This document shows positions 24,401 through 36,497 of a DNA stretch of 64,000 nt, in pieces. A program made the translations under genes and the position numbers. The DNA is from Lycorma delicatula (taxonomy: Eukaryota > Arthropoda > Insecta > Hemiptera > Fulgoridae). Position 1 is the first letter of the stretch, and each line of letters opens with the position of its first letter. The stretch spans positions 146,397,036 through 146,461,035 of the forward strand of contig NC_134458.1 of the NCBI RefSeq assembly GCF_047948215.1, in the 5' to 3' direction. Below the pieces are notes generated by a model. The model was not told the DNA's origin. It worked only from the letters and a program-made list of their open reading frames with translations, and did no database searches.

Positions 24401-25226
24401 TCTATGTTGTATTTCACAACCAAGAATGAGTGAGAAAGATTGCCTTAAAGTTTCAAGTTGTAGTTACGTGTGGTTTGTGGTAAAACACACTTAACTATAA
24501 ACGTGGTACTGTAAGTGGTTTTTATATAGTCATTTGATAGTTTACTAGTGGCATCAATTTTAACTAACAACTTCGTTATTCTGTTTTAAATTGTTTGTTA
24601 AGTCTATTTGTATAATTTATTTATTACGATTTTATATCTTTTATTATTACTCAGTAGAAATCATTTATTTTTTTTCACTGCTGCTACCAATTAATTTGGA
24701 AGTTCAACATTAGATTTTATCTGAAATTAAAAATACTAGTAGTAAACATAAATTATAAAATTAATTAAGATTTATTCCCTTTTTTATCTAACTGTTCACG
24801 AAGATGGTAATATGTTTGGTGGTCTTGTTTTTGTAACAATGTGACTCCAGAATGGCTGCTCTGTTTTTTATTAAACAAATGTAGAACGGTTCATTTCAGT
24901 CATTAATAGTACTGAATGTAAGACAGTTTAAAGAAAAAATAAATTAACATATTATGGTTGATACCACATCAAAAAAGCTGAGAAAACTACTACATGACTT
25001 GACCGGCGTAGCGGGGAAAGTCATACAATACACCTTGTACATGTACAGCTTTTCATTGCGATTTCATTCCAGCTTGGCCGGAAAGTTTAGTAATTCAAAC
25101 ATAAATGGTCTTAATTTTATTTTTTTTTAATTAATTTAAGAGAGAATTGTTTAAAAATATTGAAAAAAAAACTTTTATGAAAGTAATGAAAAAAATTGCT
25201 TCTCATTTTGTATCCGGAATATAAAA
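21461..25226. other. Long AT-rich stretch without recognised genes
   Basis: No motif-bearing frame. The two plus-strand frames at 22902-23093 and 23094-23390 are low-complexity and lack family motifs or splice context. A (TA)n run lies at about 24066-24090 and a GTGTGTGTGT run near 24241-24252. A TGTACATGTACA palindrome lies near 25036-25048. Confidence 0.5.
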
Positions 25227-25749
25227 TATCCTTGTACGCCTATTAAACTAGATATACACATTTTTTTTTTTAATGAAAAGTACATAAAATTTTATTTCAT
25301 TAATAACTTCTGATATTTTTTTCATATTTATTTTTTTTAATGTTATTATTGAATTCATTAATTCAAATTTCATTTGGCTTTATCTCTGAAATCAATGAAA
25401 ATAAGTACCACTTACGATATATCGTTGAAAAGCTCTCGAGGGCTTATTACTGCCGTTAAGAAAAAGTCCAAATTCCGAATTTTGTTCTGATTTTGGCCTT
25501 TTTTGGTTCAGTTGCAATCAAAAGGAGAGGTGCACAACTAGATGTTACAACAGTCCTAAATGCAAAATTTCAACATTCTACGGCTAATCGTTTTTAAGTT
25601 ATGCGAGATACGTACATACGTACGTAGAGACGTCACGCCGAAACTAGTCAAAATGGATACAGGGATGGTCAAAATGAATATTTCCGTTGAAATTTGAAAA
25701 CCGAAATTTTTCGCGATCACAATACTTCCTTTACTTCGTACAAGGAAGT
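25227..25749 (-). repeat. Dispersed repeat family F1, copy 4
   Basis: Runs from TCCTTGTACGCC (25229) to GTACAAGGAAGT (25738-25749). It is shorter than copy 1 through internal loss near 25350-25370. The head GGAAGTATTGTGATCGCG is read on the minus strand near 25735. It is followed at once by an F3 copy in the same orientation. Confidence 0.75.
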
Positions 25750-25769
25750 AAAACTATTCATAATTAAGC

Positions 25770-26442
25770 TATGAATAGCTTAAAAATTTGTTAAGCTTAA
25801 CAAATTTGCTTAAGTAAAATTTTCTGTAAATCTAACATCCTCTTCAATAACGGCTAAAAAGAGATTTTTCAAAAAGCTTTTTCTGCATTTTAGGTCCGGG
25901 TTTATAACTTTTTTTAAAGTTTAGACATTTTTGATATGTAATATAAACTTTCAAAAATTTTTTGAAAAATATTTTAACCTAAGGGAATGGAGAAAAAGAA
26001 AAAATATATACATTTTAATTTTAAGATACAGAGGTTGATTTTTTGAAAAAAGTTTATTATTTATTTATGTATTAGAGGTAAAAAATTTGCTAAAGTAAAG
26101 GTTTATCTAAAGTGCCTCTGAAGAAAATCGAAATTGGTTTTTCGTGATATCCTCCACCTCGTAAACGAAATTTTGAAAAAAAAAGTAATACGATCAATGC
26201 CTCATATACAGAAACATTTGAGCCTAATTGAAGAAAATCGGTTCTGTCAATCCTGAGATATAAGGCCAAAAGCAGTACAACAAACATATGTACATACATA
26301 AAATATGTGTTTTTTGTCTAGATGAACTAGTTGGATCTTAAAAATTAAAGATTTGAGAAAACCCCCATACCCCATTTTTGACATGATCACTATACTTTCC
26401 CCTTTAATATAACTATTCTAGCTGTAATCACCGGGAAATTAA
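25770..26442 (-). repeat. Dispersed repeat family F3, copy 1
   Basis: Shares long blocks with 42270-43038 and 43997-44787: TTTTAGGTCCGGG near 25889, CTGAAGAAAATCGAAATTGG near 26117, GCCAAAAGCAGTACAACA near 26263, GATGAACTAGTTGGATC near 26322, and the right end TCACCGGGAAA near 26430. The head (GGGGAAAGTATAGTGATCATG on the minus strand) is intact. The 69-residue minus frame at 26090-26299 is repeat sequence. Confidence 0.65.
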
Positions 26443-27644
26443 TAAAAAACCATCCACAGTCATCATTTTGTAATCTTCCCTGTAATTAATCATCCATCTG
26501 GACATTCATATCCTAAATTTTATTACTATTATTTAAATTAAGCTACAATTTCAGTACCTAAATTGAGGAAAAATGAATTCGGAAAAGGAATTAATAAAAA
26601 GGAAAGAGAATATATTATGGGTAAAATTCGGTACTAGAAAAAAATCTCAGCTACAGGACAAATATCCCGACTAATATCCAGATCAAAATACTTTTATTAG
26701 GATAGAAAATTTATTTGTGTAGAGAAGCTTAAAAAAAAAGTTAAGAAACATCAATAATGAAGCTTCTTCACAAAAAATTAAATATTTCCAGTCCATGAGA
26801 ACAAGTTTAGGCTTCTTAAAGTATATTTCTTAAGAAACCAGTACCAGGATATTTAAGGTGTATGGAAATATTAAACCCTAAAATACAAACCGTTTATCAA
26901 AACTGATTTGTTTACGAAAAAAATCTTTATTAAAAACTTCATTAGGAATTATCTACAATTTTGCGCCTTATATCAAGTTGGAGATAACCTTTTGATCAGA
27001 TTGCTTTAAAACGATTCAAATATCTTCCAGAACATATGTCGTTAACACATCCTTTTTTTTTTATTATTTAATTTTATTCCAAATCTTTTGTCATCTTGTC
27101 TTTTTTTCTTTAATTCGACTACGTGTTTTAAAATTAAAAATATTCCAATTATATTACAGGATGTTTTTCTTTATATTTTCTTAATACAATGAATATATGT
27201 CAAAATATATTATAGTTATTTATTTTTTATAATACTAATAACAACAATAAAACGGAAGGATGTCATGATTATTATACTATAGATTTAAAAAAAGAAGAAA
27301 AAAAAGATATCTGTTAGGGATATTGAGTCATATGTTAGTTTCTTACATATTAACACTGGTTACATACATATTGAAGAAGGCTATCTAATCTAATAACATA
27401 ACATGTAGAATCTACAATCACGTAGAACATATGTACATGCTACATGTTGCATAAGTTAGGCGTTCGGTTTCAGTATTTTAATTCTTTTCCTGTAGTTTAA
27501 AGGACCGGACATTGTGTACAATGCGTAATGAATGAGATAAAAAACATGCGATTACGTCATTAGTTAATATGTATTCTTTCTTTTTTTAATATTGTTTATT
27601 TTTAAAAAATGTACCTATTTTTACCCTCATTTTGTAAATGTTAC
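26443..27644. other. AT-rich DNA without recognised genes
   Basis: Nothing recognised beyond AT-rich sequence and short homopolymer runs. Confidence 0.5.
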
Positions 27645-27647
27645 ATT

Positions 27648-27649
<2 letters not shown>

Positions 27650-27692
<43 letters not shown>
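27650..27692. repeat. (TA)n microsatellite
   Basis: About 21 TA units directly abutting the left end of the TIR element that follows. Confidence 0.9.
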
Positions 27693-27694
<2 letters not shown>

Positions 27695-28660
27695 GCCGTA
27701 TTTACTCTCGTAATTCACGCACTTTTTTTACCAAAATCTTTTAACTAAAAGTAGGTGCGTAATTTATGCGAGGAAACGATTTTACATTGCTTTATAATGG
27801 AACTAAATCAGTGAGAAAATGATATTTATTTGACTTTAATTACACAAGTAAATACAGTATTCTAATTTTAAAATGGTACGTAAATTTTAAATAATATAAG
27901 AAATAAATTAAAAGGTTCTGATTTGAATCATGGATAAGCGATAAACATTTAATAATTTACACTTTATACTATAATCTCACGAACAAGCATATACCGTAAG
28001 TGGCGAATTAAATCAGTGTAAAAAAAATAATAAGGTAGTTTCTGTCATATAGAGGAAAGAGCTGGCATATAGGTATAAAAATTTAGATAGAAAGGCCCAA
28101 AAAAGTTAGCTTAATTTATCTTCTGTATCTACTTATTAGAAGATACTAAGATCTAGTAGATAATAGTAGGTCTAAAAATAAGTAGATACTTGTTTTTAGC
28201 AAACTGTATCAGCACGTGTAACATCTAGAAATACCAAGAATTCTCAAAAAGTTTTCATTAAAACTTTAGATTTTTTGTAAATTTTTTAAATACTTTTTTG
28301 TAGTTTTCTGCATGGTTTTGTAGATTTTCTAAATTCTATTTTTGAGAGATTCTGAGACAGAGAAAAATAAACAGAAGCTAGTACGGATGTAACCAAGATG
28401 TACTCCTCAAACAGGAAATTGTTTGTTTGTGCTTATTTATTTTACTATAAGCGTTATTCAAAAGTTCTGTTGTTATTACCACATTCAATTTAGTTTCCAC
28501 CGGCAATCTGGGTTCTTAACAGTGAAAACATTGTCAAACCAATGTATTTTTGCCCAATATTTCAATGTTTACTTTAAAAATCACATTGCTTTGATTAAAA
28601 ATAATTTTATAATATTGTTTAAAAATTCAGGGACGTGAATTACGCAAGTAAATACAGTAT
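27693..28660. mobile_element. TIR element with GTATTTACTYGCGTAATTCACG ends, duplicated end block
   Basis: The left end GTATTTACTCTCGTAATTCA (27697 onward) and the right end GTGAATTACGCAAGTAAATAC (about 28635-28656) are inverted complements with few mismatches. A second, internal right-end-like block sits at about 27838-27927. It is a roughly 90-base direct repeat of 28633-28722 (AAGTAAATACAGTATTCTAA and following). The layout may be a roughly 170-bp miniature unit next to, or inside, a larger one. The 71-residue frame at 28423-28638 has no motif. Confidence 0.6.
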
Positions 28661-28924
28661 TCTAATTTTAAAATGGTATGTAATTTTAAATAATATAATA
28701 AATAAATCAAAAGTTTCTGATTTGATTCCACTGTGATTTTTTTATTCAAAATAATTTTGATATAATGATTAAATTGGCGTTAGTATAATTATTTCAGTTT
28801 TCTTGATGAATGCAATTCTGGGACGTCTCCTTACTCTCTTTCTTACTATTATATATTTATTAAAAATTTATTATGCCATAACGCATACTAATCAATTTAT
28901 AGTTTTTCCCTAATCAAGAAGCGA

Positions 28925-29128
28925 TCTGTTTCGTTCACTTTGAATAGAATTTGTCCGTTATTTTTTCTATTCACTTGGTTTTTCCTTGTTACTTTCCTCC
29001 ACATCAAATTTACGTTGTCTCAAAACTTTCCTTTTTGTTCTATTGGGTCCACGTTTCACATCCGTAAGTATACACTCCATGCTACTTTTGTAAATAATTT
29101 GTTAGTAAATTCTTTATACTGTTCTTTT
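28925..29128 (-). pseudogene. LINE reverse transcriptase C-terminal scrap
   Basis: On the minus strand, joined frames give a weak match to the region after the RT domain of non-LTR polymerases (about RM.NVDPIEQK then KVTRKNQVNRKN, resembling YG.ETWT...VTRKDRVRN). It lies beyond an F2 copy from the RT remnant at 30010-30460 on the same strand. The two may be one LINE split by the F2 insertion. Confidence 0.4.
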
Positions 29129-29396
29129 ACTTGTCGTCTAGATAACTCTAGAAGGGAAAGTATTGTAATCAGACCAATTCGGGCACGAGCGGTTTTCACC
29201 GGATCTTGACGTTTTGGTACATAATAACCCAAAAAGCCGGAAATTTTCCCGATCTTAATGTTCGTATGTAAGTGTGTATTCGGTGTTGGCCTATAAATCA
29301 CCTTATATCTCCAGAACTAGTGTACAGATTTTGATCAAACTTTATCAGATTACTTCTATATATAATGATGTTATTAAATTATATTGATGTTATTGA

Positions 29397-29430
<34 letters not shown>

Positions 29431-29965
29431 AAGCTATAAAATATATATATTGATGTTATTAAATTTTCAACTTAAAAGTTCAAGAGGGTGAGGCTGTAGA
29501 GCAAGGTCACCCTTAGTATCTCGAGATTTCGCCTAATTAAGGTCATATTTTTCTTAGGCACATTTGTTAACAATCAAAAAATAACAATATTTGCAAAAAA
29601 AAAATATTTTTGCAAATCGCACCCGCACCCCAAAAAGTGATGTTGTCGTCTGCTATGTTGTGACGTCACATGCGAACGGTAGAATTAAATAAATGAATAA
29701 TATTTAAACTGTAAAAAAATAACTCGGTCTGGCTGGGTCTCGAACTCAATCGCCCGGTTGACTCGGTACCTGGTGCGTTAAGTTTCGCGGCTATACCAGT
29801 CTGCCGACCGTATAACCGAAATTTGGTTCTATGTAAGTTGTGAAATTACATTAGTTTGGTTAGTGCCGACCGTTGCCGCTAGTACCGCCACACCCGCGCA
29901 AATTAAATACAGTATGCGCGCGCGTATTAGTTAGAATCATTGAATTAAATAAGTGACCGAAAAAT
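29129..29965 (+). repeat. Dispersed repeat family F2, copy B (inverted relative to copy A)
   Basis: Matches 37610-38423 in reverse. From the left: ACTTGTCGTCTAGAT, the head GGGAAAGTATTGTAATCAGAC, TGTTCGTATGTAAGTGTGTA, TATCTCCAGAACTAGTG, AGCAAGGTCACCC, a CTTAGGCACATTTGTTAACA block, a tRNA-like region (29736-29798), and CGCGCAAATTAAATACAGTA near the right end. A (TA)n run (29400-29428) has expanded inside it. The right end GACCGAAAAATT is a degenerate form of GACCGGAAAGT. The short frames at 28940-29301 are not genes. Confidence 0.7.
29730..29820 (-). other. tRNA-like region inside F2 copy B
   Basis: On the minus strand an A-box-like TGGTATAGCCG (29798-29788) is followed about 40 bases later by a B-box-like GAGTTCGAGACC (29747-29736). 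This spacing fits a tRNA-type internal promoter. The corresponding part of copy A (37830-37890) is shortened and mutated. Confidence 0.45.
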
Positions 29966-30009
29966 TCTACTACAACTGTGCTGTCAGCTTTTTTTATCGT
30001 TCATTTTAT

Positions 30010-30460
30010 TGTAAATACATATTTAACTAGAGCTGTTTTGTTGATTTTTGTCCCACATTTTTTTCCATTAATAATGACGCTCCCTAGGTAGAAAAAATTG
30101 TAACAGGTCCCAGATTAAAATGTCATGTTATTTTTATCAGTTTTTAAATTCTCTCTCTTTTTTCTATCACAATTTTCTTTCTTCTTGTTAATCTTTCCTT
30201 TAAATTCTTCTACGATCTTGATCATCAGTTCTTCTAGCATTTTTTCTTTTATTTTTACAGTCTCGAATTATTAATGTATCATCACCAAAGCGGATACTAT
30301 GAATGAATACGACTACAATTAATTTTAATAGTTGTACCTTTGATCTTTTCTTTTTTTGTGATAGCCTCTTCTATGAAAAAGATAATAAGTAAGTTGATAG
30401 AAAACAATCTTGTCTCGTTCTAAGTCTTATTCTTGCTTCTTTATTATAATAATTTATATC
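30010..30460 (-). pseudogene. LINE reverse transcriptase palm remnant
   Basis: Joined minus-strand frames give RQDCFLSTYLF (from the RQGCPLSP-type motif) near 30400 and IHSIRFGDDTLIIRDCKN, the catalytic FADD box with A changed to G. The two Asp codons are at 30283-30278. Stops and frameshifts are frequent. The element is unrelated to the R1-like copies; the clade is unknown. Confidence 0.6.
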
Positions 30461-31784
30461 AAATTTTGTCTTTAGTAATTTGTGCAATTTTAAAGGAGTA
30501 TTCAATTACTCCAAAACATGATATTTTTATTAATAATACGCTGGTCATAACAAAATAATAATAATAATTTTTTATAGACAGATTTTCTTACTCGACTATA
30601 CGTATATAAATATAAGTTATACAAAAAAGAGAGGAAGATTAGGATTTAAGTGAAGTTAAATTCTTTTTTAATACTTTTAGCGGTAAAGTATAATTTATAA
30701 TAAAATTATAGATAATTAGATAAAAGTTCACTCGTAGTAGCAAGCTTATGAATCAATCACTTTCTAATTAACTACCTTCATTAAAAAAAAAAAACGAAAA
30801 TCAAAGTAATAAAAATTCTTGACTAGGTCAAGTCAATGAAATAAGAATTTATTATTCATTATTTTTTAATAATTATATACTTTAGCTTTGAAGTATAAAT
30901 TTCAGGAAATAAAACGTAATTCAGCGTACCCATTATAGACGTAAAAGCGTAATATATTTATGGAGATTATTACAATCAATCGTTTTATTGTAATAGACTG
31001 ATTGATATATTTATTATTCTCAATGAACTTTTATAAAAATAAAAATAGTAATAATAAATAATTAACCCATTGATTTTTAACGTAATCTTTTTTAAAACAT
31101 TAAAAGAAAATTCAAAATATGTAATTTCATAATAATATTTATTGCTTTATTATATCGTTAACATTTACCCATGTGTAATTAAGCTTACAATTTTAATTTA
31201 TTGATTGCAATTACAGTAGACTATATTGATCACAATAAGATATTCTTTCACAATTCATAATTAGCCGCATTGTAAAGAATATTATTACTGTAATGTATAT
31301 AAACGCATATTTTAACCGTAAAGCTACTCATTCTTTGAAGCCTTGTATATAATTATAATTTATTAAGCATTACACTTTTATTTAAATCTAATGCAATTTA
31401 TAATTATTCATTTAATGTAAGTATATATATAAAACATATAATAATTTTATGAATTGCATCCTGTATTACTTTATAATAAACAAAAAACAATATACATATA
31501 TTAAAAATTATACACTTTTTATGGTGCCGACACTGAATTATGTAGATGTTAGATGTTTTTAAAATAAAAGGCCTTTTGAACCATAAAGTTGAACGTAAAA
31601 GTATAAAAATTAGAAACTTGAATAAAATGATATAAAACATCATATAGAGTACATAATATTATAATAAAAACAGCTTTGAAATATTTTAAACATCATATCT
31701 TAAACAATTTTAAACAATCGTTCGTTTAATTAAACATAAATATTAAATTTGAGCCATCGTTTCAGTTTTTTATGCATCTTAAAA
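30461..31784. other. AT-rich DNA without recognised genes
   Basis: Extremely AT-rich. The 79-residue minus frame at 31404-31643 is low-complexity and not supported as a gene. Confidence 0.5.
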
Positions 31785-32860
31785 TGCTAGGATCATTCGG
31801 AAAGTTTTTGACCTGACGTAGAAACGTCACAAATATGATCAAATGACTATGATATTTGCCAAGTATGATCCTTAAGATGACGTGATACGAAGATTCAGAC
31901 GTATTATCAAAAGTTCAAAAGTATTTTCTTTTAAAAGGTTTAACTCCGACGGACATAGAAAAAGTGTTAAGATTTCACTTTATAGGATTCTTCCCCTTCA
32001 ATTTTAATCGTAAAAAGTGAGCTATTAGAATTTAAACGTGGAAAATATCCATTCAAGATGGTGAACGCTCGGAAAGCCCAAAAACCGCTTCGGCTGATGA
32101 AATCGTCTCAATGCACCCGTATTAAATTTTGGCCAACTGGAAGTACGCGAGCTTGCTGCTATCCCAACCACCCGGATAAACCATGCCCTCTACATTTTAT
32201 CACGATGTTTTGCTAGTGAAAAATGTTTCCGCACGAGGAGTCCCGCGTATGTTAACAGACGATCAAATATGCATTCGACTTTTCAAGAATACGAACTTCT
32301 AAAGAATATTTAGACTTATTTAAATGCAATTCCGCTGAGTTTTTTCAATATTTTATTACGGTAGATGAAACATGGGTTTGCCATTAGACGCCAGATATCA
32401 AACATCAATTCAAACAATGGGTAGGAGCTGTTTAAATTGCGCTAAAGAAACGGAAAGCAGTTCCACCTGCAGAAAAAGTCATGGTTACGGTTTTTTTAGG
32501 GAATTCTCGTGGTGTGCTTATAGACTACTTGGAAAAAGATAGGACCATCATCAGGGAGCATTATGCTTTACTATTGAAACGATTCAATGGTGCTATTCAT
32601 AATAAATTCCATACTCAGTCAAAAATAATTTTTTTTCACCACCATAATGCGCTTGCACACACGTCTCGGGTTCCGGTTATTGCTATAAAACTCCTTGACC
32701 TAAGTTTTGAAGTGCTTCCAAATTCAATGTGTTCACTGGATTAGTTTCTCAACGATTACTTTGCTGCGTTGTGTTCTCACAAACTCTCCATCCTCCAGTA
32801 CTGTCAACTGTTGCGAGTTCAACAAACGCTTACTAACCAGAACAAAATAACTGCCGGTAT
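31785..32860 (+). pseudogene. mariner transposase, decayed
   Basis: A Tc1/mariner relic on the plus strand. Joined frames show DGERSESPKTASADEIVS (about 32057-32110) and the first catalytic Asp in TVDETWVCH (Asp codon 32364-32366). The open stretch at 32481-32744 (VTVFLGNSRGVLIDYLEKDR, ALAHTSRVP) follows. The second catalytic Asp, expected in QDNAPAHTS, is CAT (His) at 32643-32645 in HHNALAHTS. The third motif, expected as PDLAPSDYFLF, reads SMCSLD-stop-FLND. Upstream, GACCTGACGTAGAAACG near 31811 may be part of the 5' inverted repeat; no matching right end was found. It is inactive. Confidence 0.82.
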
Positions 32861-33470
32861 CATGAAAAAGAAGGAAATAGACAGAGAGAGAATGAGTGTA
32901 TGAATGGGGCTATGTTCAGTATGTGTAGGGGAAAGTATTCTTTACGAGATAACCATTTGGTGGGGATAAGCAAACGGAACATTTTAATTTGGTTCAGCGT
33001 TGATTCTTTTATATCACACAATATAGTTTTTGTTTTCTTTTGTATGTTGATTTTCATTCAAAATTGTTTTCTTCTCTTTTAAACAGTAATAACTGGGTTT
33101 AATTTTCATTGTTTGTTGAAATCTTCAATTAATAACTGTTTCATAATCTATACAAATAATATTCTATAAATTATAAGCATTTTCGTAAAATAATCCCCCA
33201 TTGCATTTAAATAAATAAAAAAAACTAGTAAAGTTTTCATTATAGTTTCTATGTTTTATCCATAACTTATTTGCATTATTAGCCGAATTTATATGTTAAT
33301 TTTATTTCTCCATTAATTCTTATTACAATAAAGTAAAACTTTTAATTTTACAATTATTTATTATTATAATAAAGACAGTTCTATAGAGAATAATAATAAT
33401 AATAATAACAATAACAATAAAAATAAAGATTGTTATTATTATTAATATTTCAATTCTATATTAATATTTC
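32861..33470. other. AT-rich DNA without recognised genes
   Basis: Short overlapping frames on both strands at 32860-33082 have no motif. A run of AAT/AAC trinucleotides lies at 33390-33440. Confidence 0.5.
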
Positions 33471-33479
33471 CTGTGTTCG

Positions 33480-34065
33480 ATTGATTTCTGTAGATGATTG
33501 TAAGTACTTAGGTGTTCATTTTGATAGCTTTCATTAGTGAGATAGACATCTTTTATGTTTTCAGACGGTTCAATGTTATATAAATGAAACTTTATCATGC
33601 ACATTTTTGTTTGCCATTGCGATATAGACGTCTTGTATATCTGTCACTGTTACATTATGGGGTCACAAGCTGGAGCCGGTCGTTTGATTATTTGCTAAAA
33701 CACATGAATGCTATTTAAAAGAAAATAATAAAACTTTTACCTAAAAGAGATGTACATTATTTTCCTAATATTGGAAAACCTGTTAATTCCACCCTTATAA
33801 CAGTTAACGGATTATTGTTACACATAGTATTGATTAATAATATTTATGATCCATGGTTTTGAATTCAAGTTCACACTGAATACGAGTTAAGAATAACGCT
33901 TTTGTAAAATTAATTGCTAATAATGAGTATGGTTGGCGTCTGGATGGTTTCCTTATTCCAAAATTTATTAGCTCTATTCCAAGGGAGTTTTCAGTTACAA
34001 ACAATTATCAAGATTTAAAATATAAATTTTTATCATGGATTGTAGTACAACATGATCACTTCTAT
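33480..34065 (+). pseudogene. Non-LTR retrotransposon polymerase, C-terminal remnant
   Basis: Joined plus-strand frames give DDCKYLGVHFDS (YLGV thumb motif) near 33495, then YLSLLHYGVTSWS, KHMNAI-stop-KKIIKLLPKRDVHYF and KPVNSTLITVNGLLLHIVLI. The end, near 34050, is FLSWIVVQHD-like. This order is typical of the region after the RT in Jockey-type LINEs. Stops and frameshifts show it is dead. It ends about 100 bases before the next element. Confidence 0.6.
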
Positions 34066-34229
34066 GTTTTGTTTTCCTTTGTATTATTTTTTTCTATTTA
34101 TTCTTCATTATACAATGCACTTCGGGACTTCTGTTAATGACATTATTTAATAGTAAGCAGGCTTGAAATACGGGTGATTCAAATAGGGCTTCACAAATTT
34201 AAAACAATATAAAAATTTATTAAGATAAC

Positions 34230-35180
34230 TTAATGATTCAGTTAAGGTCTCATTTCATAGAAAAACACATCAAGTTTTTCACTCCACATTCACTTTGGTT
34301 CGATATGGCTTCCATTTATAATGCGACATATATCCCACCTGAAGTCGATTTCATTCCAGACTGCAGCCAGCAAGTTGGATGGCATTACCTCTGCAGCTAC
34401 GTCGTTAATTCGAAGTCTTAGCTCAACAAGATCAGCAGGAAAAGGTGGTATATAATCCGATTTTTACTGAAACCCAAAAGAAAAAAATCACGTGGGGTCA
34501 AATCTGGGCAGCGAGGTGGCCGTACAATTGGACCTTCCCGACCAATCCACCGACCGATACCATTTGTAGTTGCCGCCTGGAAGAAGAACGGGCCGTACAG
34601 ACTTTGCTTGCTTAAGGCATAAAAAGCATTGACCTTAGGGCTACCATGTATATACTAAAAAATTTCAAGAGGATTTTCGCTACCCAATATTCAACTCTTG
34701 TGGGTGTTCACCTTGCCCGTGTTGTGAAATGTTGACTCATCATTAGAAATTAAATCGTCTAAAAATGGATCGTTGTCAGCAATTTCATCCGTCATTTCCA
34801 CACAAAAATGCAGCCGAGCAACTTCATCGTCATTTGTAAGTGTTGAACCACGGTTAGTTTGTATGACTTCAAGTGCAATCGTTTACGTGATACACGCCAA
34901 ACAGTCGTTTGTGGAATTCCAGCCTCCCGTGACGCACGTCAAGTTGATTTCTTCAACTTGACGTGCAAAGCTGTTGTTGTTGAGTTGTTCCACAGCAGCT
35001 TCAGGGACGCGTGGGCGACGTGTTAATATTGTATGTTTAACAGAACAACCTGTCTTAAAAAATTTTGGTGCCAAGAGTAAATTTATGCCTGCTAGGAGGC
35101 TCCCTACCGTTCACTTTACGAAAATTACGTTGAACTGCAGTGTCGCTGATTGCAAATCGTGAAACCAAAACGCACAGCGA
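34230..35180 (-). pseudogene. Transposase relic of the 34.2-35.4 kb element
   Basis: Minus-strand joined frames: N-terminal traces (FKTGCSVKHTILTRRPRVPE, 35074 downward), KRLHLKSYKLTVVQHL near 34880, RWIGREGPIVRPPRCPDLTP near 34530, DFFLLGF with the third-motif Asp, and WNEIDFRWDICR-like text near 34370. This is the order of the DUF4817/IS630-like Tc1-mariner transposases common in arthropods. The central part with the first two catalytic Asp residues is largely missing, so there is an internal deletion. The plus-strand frames at 34233-35162 are shadows. Confidence 0.75.
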
Positions 35181-35306
35181 GCGCGTTCCTCCCCAGTAAA
35201 TATATCTATATTTAACAACACTGGTGACGACGCTGGTGGATGAATTCGGTACTAATGAAATCGTGAGTCAAAACTTGATGTGCTTTGCTATGAAATGAAA
35301 CCTCAA

Positions 35307-35344
35307 CCGAATCTTTAAGTTATGTAAATAACTTAAAGATTCGG
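35307..35344. repeat. Perfect 17-bp hairpin inside the right TIR
   Basis: Arm 35307-35323 (CCGAATCTTTAAGTTAT) pairs exactly with 35328-35344 across a 4-base loop. The left TIR has only one copy of this arm. Confidence 0.9.
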
Positions 35345-35399
35345 GTTAAGTTTTATGAGCTTTTAAAATTGTGAAGTCCTTTTTTGAATCACCCGGGTA

Positions 35400-36495
35400 T
35401 AATAATTATCGATCGTATATTAAACACTAGTTTTAAAACTAAGTGTATTAAGATTAGTGATTTTAGTTCAAATTTAGTTGTATTTTATAAAAACAAATTG
35501 TGTATATTATTGTGAATAAATTTATTATTATTCTGTAATGTTTTTGCTGTATATTGTTTTCTTTTATAATAATATCTGTAGATAGACCCTTGTCTGACAG
35601 AAAATAATTTTTACATGAATAAATTAATAATAATTTTTATTATTAATAAAATTATATTTATTATTATTATTATTACATGTTTGCATAACAAAATGAATAT
35701 GACGTATTGTAGGAATTACTTATTGTTATTAAATATAACTGTTTATCATTTTCTTATGTTTAGCGATTACGTTAAGAGATAATTTAGCATATGTAAATTT
35801 AATGTTTAGTTCATAGGGTGATATTACTTATATAATTTTATCTCGCCTGTAAGTAACAAGTTTTCTCTTTTGATTTAAAGCCAAGCTTAAAAATAAAATT
35901 ATTATTGTATTGTATTATTAGTTGGCTTTGTTGCAAATATGTTATTAATTAATGTAACATTTTTTTATTTAATTATTTTTGTTCGTATTCTTATATTCAG
36001 GTTATTTATTGTTGTTATATTATACAGTGTAATTTTATTTTTTTAATTTTATTTCTTGAATTATAATTTATAAAAATATAAAAAAATAGATTTTAAAATT
36101 TAATTCAAAAGCAAATTGTGAGTATGTGTTGGCAAATATTTTACAATCCAGAATTAAGTATTAATATTCACTGCATTAATTGGTTTAACCAATTTTTATA
36201 CGATTCCATTTTCTCTCTATACTATTAATTAATCGATCAAAAATTTTTTTTAAATTTTAACTTTTATTTTTTGAGTAGACTATGATATTATTTCTTAAAG
36301 AAATGCAATGAATTAGAATAATCTAACGTTACTGCCGTTACATGCCTGTTATGATCCCGTTATCACCCCTGTTTTAAGAAATTTTAAAATTTAATTTATC
36401 ATAATAATGTATTATTTTTATTTTTACGTCACCGGATATATAGCTTTTATAAATATTTTAACGAGGAAGACGAAATAACAGGTGAAAAAGATGAC
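35400..36495. other. AT-rich DNA without recognised genes
   Basis: No gene. Contains ATT/TTA trinucleotide runs near 35630-35675. Confidence 0.5.
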
Positions 36496-36497
36496 AG

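Larger units (their letters stand above)
34171..35397 (-). mobile_element. Tc1/mariner-like element with long TIRs and TA duplication
   Basis: The left end (CGGGTGATTCAAATAGGGCT, 34171) and the right end read on the minus strand (CCCGGGTGATTCAAAAAAGG, from 35397) are inverted repeats. Similarity continues for about 115 bases on each side (TCATTTCATAG and CACATCAAGTTTT occur in both). Both ends abut TA (34169-34170 and 35398-35399), the Tc1/mariner target. The right TIR contains an extra inverted piece forming a 17-bp hairpin (35307-35344). Confidence 0.85.

Noticed and set aside
34233..35162. Plus-strand frames of about 60 residues
   Set aside because: They overlap the minus-strand transposase relic and have no motif.
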